From Aegilops tauschii subsp. strangulata (lineage: Eukaryota; Streptophyta; Magnoliopsida; Poales; Poaceae), in contig NC_053039.3 of NCBI RefSeq assembly GCF_002575655.3, forward strand, positions 376,441,633 through 376,505,632: 64,000 bases of DNA, in the 5' to 3' direction. The notes under the pieces are model-generated. The model was not told the origin of the DNA. It was given only the letters and a program-made list of their open reading frames with translations, and searched no databases. Shown one piece after another: positions 1 to 10,008 of the stretch. The translations under genes were made by a program, and so were the position numbers. Within the stretch, counting starts at the first letter, position 1, and every line of letters starts with the position of its first letter.

Positions 1-134
1 TTTGGAGATTTCAACAAGTGACAACATACGGAGGAAAATGAGTGAATCTACACTCTAAAATATGTCTATATACATCTGTATGTGCCAGTCCATTTGAAAT
101 CTCTAAAAAGACTAATATTTAGGAATGAAGGGGG
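1..134. mobile_element. Stowaway MITE, 5' end cut by window edge
   Basis: The sequence has the long-hairpin layout of a Triticeae Stowaway element: ACAAGTGACAACATACGGAG, then a centre with ACTCTAAAATATGTC, then AATATTTAGGAATGAAGGGGG followed by TA at 135-136. The terminus is a mutated form of the GGAGGGAG end, and TA is the expected Tc1/mariner target. The left terminus lies outside the window. A relative sits in intron 1 of the B3 gene at 5244-5366. Confidence 0.75.
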
Positions 135-479
135 TAAAATGTAAGACATGCATGGTCCTGAATTCAGTATTTAAAATGAACAATAAACTAAAACATGAAT
201 ATTAAGTCTAGTACTATAGTACATGCAAAAGTTGTGTTTAGGCGGAGCTATGTACATTGTCAGGGGTTAACCCCTCGACCTTAGGTAAATTTATGAAGCT
301 CTGTTTAGGATTGTTTAGATCATATTTGTACCCACCCTAGCTTCCAAACACCGATTGGTTGTGCACCCCCCTCCCCGAGATAATATCATGTGCCCCCACA
401 CCTTAGATGCTATATGCTGATACGAATTTCTTGGAGCTTGTAGATCTAAGATATAGCAGCTCACGTGATGTCTTAATAT

Positions 480-1280
480 TTTTACAAGAAACCTTAATGA
501 GTTTGAGAATTGCACACAATTTGTGCAAAAACTACTCAGATGCCCTTGGATCCCATATCCAACGACCTCGAAGCTCGTATCACCGTAGCATCTAAGATGA
601 AGGACATCATATTCTCCTGTATGTAAGAATATCATGTGCTACCACACCTTAGATGCTTTGGTGATTCAAGCTGTTCAGAGCCGTTGGATTTGTGACCCAA
701 CAACTCCTCGGTGGTTCAAATGGTTTTTTGCAGAAAAGCCCCCAAAGAGTTCGGCCACTGCTTACAAGCACAAAGACTGCTCAGATGCCATTGGATCTCA
801 GATCAAACGACCTCAAAGCTTGTATCACCATAGCATCCAAGCTGCGAGAGCACCTGATGTTTTCTCGCACGGGAGAATATGAGGTGCTCCCGCACGGTAG
901 ATTCTATGGTGATACGAGTTCACGGAGATCTAACGACTCACGGTAGGAGGTTTGAATTTTATGCAATATACGACTGAGAGAGTTTGGGAATTGCGCAGAA
1001 AGTAAAAGTACTACGCATCTGCCATCTGATCACAGATCATACGACCTAGATGCTCGTATCACCGTAGCAGCTAAATAAGCTACAGGGAGCACCTAATATA
1101 AGCAATGGGGAGCCGTTGGATCCAAGATGCAGCGGCACACACAAGAACTGAATGTTTTATTTGCAAAAAGACCTTTGGAGAGTTTGGAAATTGCGCATAA
1201 TTACAAAGACTACTCCGAAGCCATTGGATCTCACTTCCAACGATGTAAAAACTCGTATCACCATAGCATCTAAGCTGCGG
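480..1280. repeat. Degenerate ~200-240 bp tandem repeat, four units
   Basis: Four diverged copies share a core reading roughly GATGCCATTGGATCTCA, then AACGACCT, then CTCGTATCACCRTAGCATCTAAG, at about 533-598, 775-845, 1011-1080 and 1205-1275. Each is preceded by a weaker match to GAGAGTTTGGGAATTGCGCA. Unit spacing is about 240, 236 and 195 bp. Short ORFs here follow the repeat and show no coding constraint. The parent element was not recognised. Confidence 0.6.
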
Positions 1281-2082
1281 GGTGGATGTGATATTCTATG
1301 CCGTTGTCATTTTTGTTCGTAAACTTGCAAAATACGTGTAACTCGTGCCGTTACTTGTCTAACCGCACAAAGTGTTTGTTCAAAAAAACCATCCTACACT
1401 GTAATATCGGAATAACACACGGGGGTCCCACTTGTCATTGATCAAATTTGGACCTAAAACTAACAAATCTGAAAGAAAAAATTCGAACTGGCAACCTGGA
1501 CTAAAAAGCGTAAGTCGATAGCCTGAAACAACAACGGTTGTTGGCTTTGTCCCATAACTTGATTTTATACAGTATTACGTTAAGTAGAGTAGAGGGAGTG
1601 CCTGGTCAACACGTGCATGACCGTTGACTCACTTACTGATGGGTCCCATGTCTGCGATCTCTCTCTCCTCTCCATCGTCTAACCTTTAGACGCACGAGCA
1701 CACACGAAGAGTGGCGCTAGCTTGCTGTGGTGTTGTTATAACTAAAAAAGCTTGGAAAATAGAAGAATCGCCTAGAACAAGAGACGTTGTGGCTGGTCGA
1801 GACGGAGCTAACCACACCTATCCTCCATGCCACGTTAGCATGATGAAGCCGTGTGGCTAGTGGGGTGTTTTCGACCGACTGGCTGGGTCCCGAGGTCGAA
1901 CCATTGGTACTACTACGTCTGATACAGTATATTTTTACATGTAGATTTTTTCTCCGTGCCGAGACGTGGCACACCCTAGCTTCCGCGCGGTTTCGGGGTC
2001 CTCCCGGGTGGTGCACGCATATATTCTTCCTTCCCGAGATGTGGGACGCCCTACCGCGCGTTTCCTGGGTCCTCCTCGGTTG
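1281..2082. other. No gene recognised
   Basis: No supported gene or intact transposon was found. Two imperfect direct copies of a segment containing CCGAGAYGTGG...CGCGYGGTTTC...GGGTCCTCC occur at about 1960-2015 and 2034-2085. ORFs on both strands are short and mutually overlapping, without recognisable motifs. Confidence 0.5.
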
Positions 2083-2162
2083 TAGCATCGAAGCAAGTAA
2101 ATGAGTCGTCAAATCACGAAAGACCACCTTTCCTGCCGAGTACATCAGTGAAGCACGGTGGC
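2083..2162 (+). promoter_or_regulatory. Copy D of a recurring upstream block
   Basis: The block contains GTAGCATCGAAG, then AATGAGTCGTCAAATCACGA, then CACCTTTCC and GAAGCACGG. It is a weaker relative of blocks at 4391-4563 and 8129-8302 (upstream of the two B3 genes) and of an inverted orphan at 38160-38325. It lies about 420 bp upstream of the coiled-coil pseudogene at 2580, the same relative position as in the B3 genes. Homology is by eye. Confidence 0.4.
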
Positions 2163-2290
2163 TAGCTATTTGGGCTAGTGCGACCGATTAGCTAGGCCGC
2201 CGCCACATTTGTTTTTTCACCCTTTTTTTACCTCCTTGCTGGCAGGTAAATTTAAATATCCACGGAGGCGTTGCTCTAGTCTTTGGGTGC

Positions 2291-2385
2291 GGCAGGCGCG
2301 GCAGGATTTTTAATTTTTTTGATTGACGGGAGCAGGCGCGGCAGGATTTTTTATTTTTTGATTGACGCGAGTAGGCACGGCAATA
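2291..2385. repeat. Two-unit ~47 bp direct repeat
   Basis: GCAGGCGCGGCAGGATTTTT followed by a T-rich run and TTGATTGACG occurs twice, with a partial third start at GAGTAGGCACGGCA. It lies just upstream of the coiled-coil pseudogene. Confidence 0.6.
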
Positions 2386-2579
2386 ATTAGTCACGATGAC
2401 TCCGCCTGTAAAACCCACTGCTCCCTGATGTGAGAAGTCGTCGACTGGTGTCTTCCCATGGTGAAAACCTAAAGATTCTCCGATCCTCGGCTGGCTCCCT
2501 CCGCCTTCCTGTAGATTGCATTGCCTGTCAGCCGTTTCGCCCCCTTTGCTTCATCTCCCCATTGCTTCTACCTGGTGCC

Positions 2580-3283
2580 ATGGCGGCGCAGCAGATCACG
2601 GAGTCTGAGGTGAGGCGCCTGACACAGGAGCTCGAGGCCAAGGATGCGGAGCTCAGGGCCAAGGACATGGAGCTCCGTGAGCTCAAGGAGGAGAGGAGTG
2701 CCATGCTCCTCCGTTATGTGCGGGACTTCGTGGAGCTTCAAAAGCGGCGGGCGTCCACCACAAAGATGCTCAAGGCGTCGGCGGCATTGCTGCAGAAAGC
2801 GGGTGATACGATAGGCCGTCAGGGGAGGCGGCTGGAGCGCAAGCGGGCCGATCGTGATGAGGTCCAGGATCGTCTCAGCCACTTGGTGGACCAAGTTGCC
2901 ACGCACATGTTGCGGCTGCGCGATGCCTACCGTCGTGCCAGCATGACCATGCCGGCCGTCGGGCTAAACCTATTGACCACCCCGTCGACTTCAATGAGCT
3001 GCGGCTTCCTGACCTGGTCTCCTTCTTCACCTATATCTTCGAGGAGCTGAGCCATCTCCGCGCGATGGTGGGGGCGGAGCTGGACAAGGAGGGGTTGCGG
3101 GCTGCCGTCGCCGTTGCCGGGTGAATCCTCTCAGGGCTCCGTCACCGGAATCCATTTGTGCCGTTGGACGCCGTCTTTGACGAGCCGGCTCCCGTCGACC
3201 GGGAGCGGGCTCTCCGGGTCGTTGCACCCTGCATCACCAACGTCGTGCACCTCGAGAAGCAGAGGGACTTCGGTGGTGTTTAG
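2580..3283 (+). pseudogene. Coiled-coil protein gene, frameshifted
   Basis: The start at 2580 lies in a good plant context (GTGCCATGGCGG). The first ~120 residues are an almost continuous charged helix: MAAQQITESEVRRLTQELEA, then repeated KDAELRAKDMELRELKEE heptads, then a second Arg/Lys-rich helix ending RLRDAYRR. Near 2942 the frame must shift by +2 to continue into a plausible tail (FNELRLPDLVSFF, then EELSHLRAMVGAELDKEG). An in-frame TGA sits at 3122-3124, and the continuation ends at the TAG at 3281. It could be a relative of the coiled-coil cargo gene of CACTA-1 (28667-29338), but no specific alignment is visible. Function unknown; a DNA- or protein-binding helix bundle is only a guess. 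Confidence 0.55.
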
Positions 3284-3772
3284 GCGTCCTCTGCATGGGC
3301 ATGTCCATGTATCGGCGCAACATGACCGTTGGACGAAAATCAGACGGTGCAGATCAGTCACTGTAGCACAAAGCGTGTGGGTGTGTCTTGTTGCATTCTC
3401 ATCTCAATATAGTTGTTCCCTCTTCGTGTATATGTGTTAACCTACTAGTGTGGACTCATGCACCCTTCATGCACTCTGCCAAACACCCAAAAGTGGGTCG
3501 AGAAGGGAACTTTTGCTCCCATCCCGTGCACCCTTCATACACCCTGCCTAACACTGAGTCGCTGTGCTTCATATGGTTCATGTTTCGTGGAGTACTGTAG
3601 CACTGTACTCTCCGTGAGCTGTAGACCTAGTTCTTTTAACATTGATCTCACCGTTCATTCTCGACCGGACAGTCGAAAAAGCGGTACTATGTTACATTAC
3701 TGTTCATATAGTTGACATGCGCACAACATCATTTGTTATCGTCATATCTTACTACACTAGCAACAAGATTAT
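3284..3772. other. Gene-free stretch with a short direct repeat
   Basis: Nothing coding was recognised. A ~27-bp direct repeat (TGCACCCTTCATGCACTCTG... and TGCACCCTTCATACACCCTG...) lies at 3460-3487 and 3527-3553. The beginning may be the 3' UTR of the coiled-coil pseudogene. Confidence 0.45.
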
Positions 3773-4161
3773 GGCCCTATTTGGATCCATGGGTTAGAGT
3801 TAGTTTGGGTTAGTTTGGACTCAGCTAACCTAAAAATATCCAAACAGGCGGGTTAGTTTGGGTTAGATGCATCTAACCCATCCAAAAAATCTAACCCACT
3901 CAAGAGGTGCTTATTTGGGTTAGTTCTTCTTGGGACCACTAAAAAACAGCTTTTCTCTCGGTCTCCCCGCAGCAGATCCCTCCCCACTTCCTCGAAGCTT
4001 CTCGTACTCTCCCTCCCTCTCTCTCGCACCGCCCGTGAAGGCGCCTCGCCGTATCCGCGCTCCATCTAACCCTGCCGTCCAAACACCTTTTTGGCTAGAG
4101 TTTGTTCAGGGTTAGAATCTATGTCTAACCTCTAACTGAGTTAGAGTATCCAAACAGGGCC
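3773..4161. mobile_element. Small DNA element with GGCCCT termini
   Basis: This 389-bp element starts GGCCCTATTTGGATCCATGG and ends GAGTATCCAAACAGGGCC, giving inverted termini of GGCCCTRTTTGGAT type. It is rich in internal GGGTTAG/CTAACCC motifs on both strands. TAT flanks both sides. The termini resemble PIF/Harbinger- or hAT-like non-autonomous elements of grasses; the superfamily is not decided. A truncated inverted relative lies at 37943-38100, next to another copy of the B3 upstream block. Confidence 0.65.
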
Positions 4162-4390
4162 TATGTAGTAATGACATATGAACCACTGCACATGCCTAGT
4201 AGTAGGAGCACTATGTATGTTCAAGTGGCTACCGTGTTTCGCACTCCTCCGTCGTAAGAGTGGAAACGCTTGCTGTAATCATTTTTTTCTTCAGAAAAAA
4301 CAGTGGACTCACTCTACCATGCGGATCCTCCTCGATGGTCGTCGGGAACTTTCCTACTCACTTTCACTGACGTGTGGGACAGCCATCATC

Positions 4391-4563
4391 AGGGTCCACC
4401 AGCCATGCACTAAATTACTCCATAGTAGAGTGCCCAACTGCACGGTAGACTTCCCCGATCGAAGCATCGCAGTAATGCCCAATGAGCAGTCAAATCACAA
4501 AACCCCCTCCTTTCCAGCAGTAAGTTGGACGGACGAAGCAACCATCATTTCACTCTTCTCTCT
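4391..4563 (+). promoter_or_regulatory. B3-gene upstream block, copy A
   Basis: The block shares an ordered series of motifs with 8129-8302: GGGTCCA, CACTAAATTAC, AACTGCACGGTAGAC, GTAATGCCCAATGAGC, GTCAAATCACAAA, GTAAG then TGGACGGACGAAGC. It lies 250-420 bp upstream of the first exon of B3 gene A. The order and spacing hold between both B3 genes, pointing to a duplicated promoter/5' UTR rather than chance. Confidence 0.6.
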
Positions 4564-4810
4564 CAGCTTCCTCTCTACCCAACCCTCGCTTATCCCTCAT
4601 CTTGTTCCTCATTTCTTCAAGAAAACCCCGACCCGCTTCTGCCATTGTTACTCTCTCCCAAAGAAAGAAAGGTGAGCGCATCAATGGTGTTGATTCTGGC
4701 CAAGGCCCGGTCTTGCAACCCTGAGACTGATCCTATAACTCCCTCTCTGTTCTTCTTTTGGGTTTGTGATTATGGTGTCTTTTCTTTTATTTCTATTTGA
4801 TAGTTTCTTG

Positions 4811-7399
4811 ATGGACGCTGGAGCACTGGCCGAAGTGATGTCTATGGCTCTGGCAAAAACCGTCGAGGCTCATGGTACGAAGAAGCGCAAGCACCCCGCC
4901 GAGACTACCGCAGACAAGCTCAAAGCCATCGCCCTGTCCAAGCCCCCCTCTCCGGGATCCCTCATTAAGCAAGTCCAGGTAATATCTCTTCGTGACGATC
5001 TTTTTCTTGATATTGATCGTGGTTTTTCATCTAACACGCAGTACTAGTAGTACCACTTTCTGGGTGATCTTGCTTGTGATTTTTGTGTGCAAATGGCGGT
5101 TCTAAATTCCTCTTTTGACCAAAACATGTGAGAGGTTGACACTGATTTCTTATAGATTACTTTCAACTACTTTATGAACATCAATGCTACCTTTGAAGAG
5201 GGTATATTTGCATCACTAACTTGTGTTATGGATATTGCAAGTAATCCCTCTACTCTCATGCCTTTGAAGACATGTTCTAGTGTCTTTGTTCACTCATTTC
5301 TGTGCGTATATGTAGTCAAATATGGAGTAAAATATCAAAAATCATCTTATATTTCTGAACGGAGGTAGTAATAAAATATTTGGTTTCTATTTGAATTAGA
5401 AGCAGGTCCGCAGTGGAGATGAAGTTCTTAAAGTCATGCCATGTGAACTGGAAGACCTGAGGATGAGTTCTACTGCTAAACTATCCAGCTGCTGTGTCCT
5501 TGTTGCCACGTGTCCTGAACTAGTGTTTTCCTGAAGCATTGTTGTCAGGCATGTTCTCGAGGCTGTACTTGACCACAACAATTTCCTAGTTGTGCCTTCG
5601 ATTACGAAGGGTGTGGTTCTTGTAAAGCTTCCTGACAAATCTCATGCGGCATGTCTTCATCGTCATGTTTATGAGTGGAAAGACCACTCTGTTAGGTTCT
5701 CCAAGGTTGAGGAGATGGTGATGGTGCCGATAGACATCTCTCACGAAGTCCATGGCCTAGTCAGTTATGCGGGGTTCATCCCATATGTCGGTGGCAAGAA
5801 ATAGTCTGTAGAGTTTAATTAGTGCAACTTTGCCTGTCTGTAGTAAGTACTATTGTTCAGTACTTGATTTGTGTTTGTGAACCCTGTATTGTTTAGTACT
5901 GCCGCTTTTGGTGTGTGGTGAGTCCTGAGAACAGTCTATGTTAATGTCTCTCCACTCAATTTAGTCTATATATTTTTGAAGTATCCAGTTGATCTTTTTT
6001 GTAAGGACGGTTTATCAATTATGGCTACACTCCAATACCTGTATGCATTGTAGGGTTTATCGCACCCCCAGGATTTCCAGTCCCATGGATGTTCGGTCCA
6101 TACGATTTGTCACGACTTTGGACTGTCCTTCTTGTGGGAGTAGGAGGGGGCCCTGCATGCCACGCGTAGTTGGACGACCAATCTTCTATTTAGTACTTCA
6201 ACATAGTGATTTCCTGGTAAGGATTCACTTGTGTCACATCAAGTAAATCTTATTGATTTACTGTCTAAATCTTATTGATTTAATGTATTGTTTTCTTTCT
6301 TTTGCTGCAATTTTACGATGTGGTTTTGCCATGTGACATTCATCACAGAATAAACCGTTTAGTTTGCTCTACGATGGATATTTTGCAGGTTTAACTTATT
6401 ATGTCGTGTCAGTAATGAAGGCACTATCCATCACTTATTTTGCTGGAAAAAATTGGATCATTCTGTTGTCTGAGTACAAGCTGAATCCCTATGATGAACT
6501 GCAGTTTGGTTTAACAAACATGCTACAATTAATCCTTCTCACGTTTAAAAGAAATGAAGAAAAAGACTGGATCACGGTCACGTAGCCTAGTCAAGTTAGA
6601 AAGCTGATCATAGCAGATCAGACACGATCGCCGCTGTCTCGCACATCGGTACCACCTTTAGCAACGGATCAAGCACCGATAGTTGCTCTTGCACTGACAG
6701 CGGCAGCAGCTCGGTCTGATCCAGCTGAGGATTGGGCACCGACTACGTTAGCGGATCAGGCTTATCTACCGGAGGATCGGGCATCGACACCGGCACTTGC
6801 TCCGACACCGGCACCAGCTCTACAAGGAGCACCATCTTCGGCAGCAGCAGCGGCACTACCAGTCGCACCGGCACAGGCACCAGCAACGGCTTCGGCACCT
6901 GCACCAACACTTGCACTTGCATCTGCTCCGGCCCGTGCAGCGGCAACGGAACGAGCAGTTGCACCGGCAACAGACTAGGCTGCAGTTCGCACTTCATATA
7001 CCAATGTCCTTACAAAAACCGACATGTCCACCTTCTTGGTAAGCATTGGCCGCCCAAGTGCTTCGTTCTTTTTTTTCCATGTTGTTTCACATGATTCACT
7101 GTGTTGATCTAACTGTTTGTGTATGTCTTCTTGTTTGCAAACAGGGAATTCCTAGAGCAACAAGGGAGCCGTTCAACAATCCGGGCGACCGTGGCCAAGT
7201 TTGTCTTACCATGCGCAGCCTTGGTGTGAATGAACCTGCTCAATATACCGTAAGTACAAAGGATGGTCGCATGATGATTGATGCTAAAGGATGGTCAAGG
7301 TTCAAATCTAAATCATATCTTGCGGTAGGGGATGATGTCAAAATTAAACTTTCTCGGCAAGGAGAAATGGTCCAAATCAACTTTGAAATTCTTCAGTAG
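4811..7399 (+). pseudogene. B3-domain (REM-like) gene A, three nonsense codons
   Basis: Proposed exons are 4811-4978, 5406-5790, 6389-7038 and 7145-7399, with GT..AG borders and compatible phases; the total of 1458 nt is exactly 486 codons. Exon 1 encodes an N-terminus starting MDAGALAEVMSM. Exon 3 starts with half of a B3 DNA-binding domain (GKNWIILLSEYKLNPYDELQ), then a ~130-residue Ala/Pro-rich linker. Exon 4 gives a B3 end (VCLTMRSL, then GWSRFKSKSYLAVGDDVKI). B3 proteins are plant nuclear transcription factors. The gene is broken by TGA at 5532 and TAG at 6583 and 6976, each one C-to-T change from a sense codon, while the frame is otherwise kept. An alternative is that exon 2, which I do not recognise as B3, belongs to something else. 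A Stowaway element sits in intron 1. Confidence 0.6.
5244..5366. mobile_element. Stowaway MITE in intron 1 of B3 gene A
   Basis: The right end reads ATATTTCTGAACGGAGGTAG followed by TA, and the left end is TA then ATCCCTCTACTC. The inner motifs (GTTCACTCATTT, GTATATGTAGTC) are the reverse of those in the element at 1-134, so it is the same family, inverted and diverged. Its place inside an intron would be splice-neutral. Confidence 0.65.
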
Positions 7400-8128
7400 C
7401 AGCACACAACAGCCGAACTGATCTGTCCTCCGAGAGATTTTGATGTAATACTCTGGCATGGTGAAACAAGTGTCCTGTGTGTAGAAGTAGTACGACAGTA
7501 TCATTGATAGAACTGCAACTCTGATTGCTTCTTAGGAACTATCATTTGATTTCATTCCAACAGCTGTCGTGCTTTATTCAATTTTGTGTATTCGCCTTGC
7601 AACAGCATCTAAAACCAGGGCCGTACCGACCGCTTGCAATATGAAAAGCGATGAGGTAGAACACATGGGCCCCCAAACATGCAGGCCCATCGGCCTATGG
7701 CCCAAAGTCCAGAACTGTGAGCCTATCTGAGTATTTCTCAGCTGAACCCCCATAATTCCCGTGCGTTGCACGTAACATCAAGATGCATTTGTATGAGTAT
7801 TTTATCTTGTGAGAGAAAAGGATGAACGAGGGAAGGCCTTATTTGCAAAATTGCCATTGCTTCCTTCCTATCCGTCGGACGACCTATATTGCAGGATGGC
7901 AGGCACACCATCATCACCAAGTCGTCTATACCGTGTTAAAAAAACTCTGTTTTTATAATTATATATGTTATATATATTCCCCTTGATTTTTCTTATGTAT
8001 AAAGTTGTGATATAAAAGATTTTATATTTCTTTAAAGAGGGAGTATCTCCCTGTCAAAAAATATTTATGTGTAACTAGTTACTCCTGGCTTTCTACTTCC
8101 TTTCGCGAATATGTGGGGCATCAGACAA
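7400..8128. other. Intergenic spacer between the two B3 genes
   Basis: This holds the probable 3' UTR of gene A and AT-rich spacer. A CCCGTGCGTTGCACGT palindrome at about 7757-7773 resembles a motif frequent in grass MITE-rich spacers. No gene was seen. Confidence 0.45.
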
Positions 8129-8302
8129 CGGGGTCCATGTGCCATATGCACCAAATTACAGTGCAAAACTGCATGGTAGACACACCCCGGTCGCAGTGCC
8201 GTAGTAATGCCCAATGAGCCGTCAAATCACAAAAAAAACGCTTTCCAGCTTTTGAAGTAAGCTGGATGGACGAAGCGGCAATATTTCACTGGGCCTGAAT
8301 CC
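8129..8302 (+). promoter_or_regulatory. B3-gene upstream block, copy B
   Basis: It matches copy A through GGGGTCCA, CACCAAATTACAGTG, AACTGCATGGTAGACAC, GTAGTAATGCCCAATGAGC, CGTCAAATCACAAA and GTAAGCTGGATGGACGAAGC. It ends about 60 bp before the proposed start codon of gene B (8365). It probably contains the promoter and transcription start; no clear TATA box was identified. Confidence 0.6.
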
Positions 8303-8364
8303 CCTTCTCCCTTGTTTGCTTGTTCAGAGAAAACCCCCGCTCGGCGATTGCATAGGGTTTTCTC

Positions 8365-9754
8365 ATGGAGAACCTGGTACGAATTCTTCATCCATCCCCG
8401 ATAAATCCAAGTCCCTTGGTCGCGGGTACTCCGTTGATGTATTTTTCTTCCTACTGAATCTAGTGTGTTTCATTTGCAGTGCCCAAAGTGCGAGGACCCT
8501 ATAGGTTTCTGCGCCCTTGGCGAGACACCACACTTGTTCCTTCTCATCCTAACGCAGGATTTTAAAACACGCATAGTATGTTCCTAGAATCCTCTTTTCT
8601 ATCCGGGAGGGTGGGGTTTTTTGAACATGCTGTCGACTAATTTGGAAATTTGGATTTCTATATTTGGATAAAAGGTACTAGTGCCATGGTCAACACTGAC
8701 GTGAAGGAGGAAAATATTTCTAGATTACGATATAGGGAATACATTGTGTTCTCGTATTATTTTTCCTGCAGTGCATTCCTTACTCTACCAGAACACATGT
8801 ACTCATGATGCTCGGCCTTGCCATAACTAAATACACTAGTTTAATGGTCACATTGAAGAAAAGCCATGGTAAGTTTCAAGTTGGGATCATGAACCAAGAA
8901 GATCGCTGCTTTTTTTATGGCCGAACTTGGATAAACTTTCTCAAGTGTTACGGACTGAAAGTTGGTGCACGAATGTTGATGGAAATAGCAGAACCTGGTC
9001 TCATCTTCACTGCGATCTTCCACCCCGACGTCGTTCCAATTGTTCATCCATGTTTGTTTTGTATCTGGTTCTTGCTTCTTGCCTCGATTACTTCTTAATC
9101 CACCTATTATGTCTAACTAATCACAATTTAACTTTAGAAGTAGCAAGGAATCTCTCACGAAGATGCTACTTCTAACTAATATTTTCTTATAATTGGCGGC
9201 ACGTGTAGGTTTTTTTAGAGTTAAGCAGGCTACTCGTTTGTTATTCTATAAGAACTCGGCTGTTACTCATGGCACTGAAGTTGACTTGGACGACATCCAC
9301 AAGTTCCTACACTTTATTGATCGTCTTGAGGTCCTTGTGGGGCGTTTCAATGGTGGAAGGCCACGTGGGATATGTGTGCCACTGCTGCACTCGTTGAACA
9401 GGTCCAACTATGTTGAGAAACTTATGGTACGAACTATTTTCTGTTATATATGTTGTTCATAAACTCTTGCTTATGCATAGTTTCACAGCTGTGATCTTCT
9501 TGAAACATGAACTACCCAGGTCTATTGTTCCTATATAGATGCCTGACCATGGTCGGGTCAGACTTGCCCTTGGTCACAACATGATGTTTATGTCGACCTA
9601 CTCCATTCCCCTTGGAGGTGAAAAGATACTTATTCATGGGTGGTCTCAAATAATGAAGGACTGTCCATCTTGGACAATAGGACAGAAGATTATGTTCCTG
9701 CTTTTGCATGGCTCTAAAGCGAATATCCTGTTTATTGACCACATTGCGAGATGA
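8365..9754 (+). CDS. Two-domain B3 (REM-like) transcription factor gene B
   Basis: I propose five exons: 8365-8376, 8480-8575, 8772-9060, 9209-9426 and 9539-9754. All have GT..AG borders and compatible phases, and together they give 831 nt: 276 residues and a TGA, with no internal stop. The N-terminus MENLCPKCEDPIGF resembles REM proteins with a short Cys motif. First B3 domain, about residues 22-120: FLLILTQDF, then VTLKKSHGKFQVGI, RTWINFLKCYGLKVGARMLM and FTAIFHPD. Second B3, about 190-274: VPLLHSLNRS, HGWSQIMKDCPSWTIGQKIM. B3 domains bind DNA in the nucleus; REM proteins are often active in flowers and meristems. The microexon and the end of exon 3 are the weakest borders. It is the intact neighbour of decayed gene A and shares its upstream block, so the pair probably arose by tandem duplication. 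Confidence 0.65.
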
Positions 9755-10008
9755 AGCCGCTTTAAGAAGGTTGTTGATGCGCGGGGTGGCGCCTGAGCCT
9801 TGTCCTGGGGCTTGGCGGCCTCACCCATTGGTTAACTGTAGGCAAAGTAGCACTGTTCGAGGCGTGCTTTCTACGGTTGAACCTGTATAAGTACTCATAC
9901 TGCTTTCAGCTATGGTTGTTAAGTGCCCCTCTGGTTTCAGTTAAGGTTGTTATGTACTGCTGTTGCTTTTACAGCCTGTCGTGTTTCTTCAGTCCTATCA
10001 TCCTCCAG

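Noticed and set aside
6732..7094. Gly/Ser/Thr-rich ORF in B3 gene A
   Set aside because: The frame that joins the upstream B3 half and the downstream B3 exon in phase is the Ala/Pro-rich one; this ORF is its shadow.
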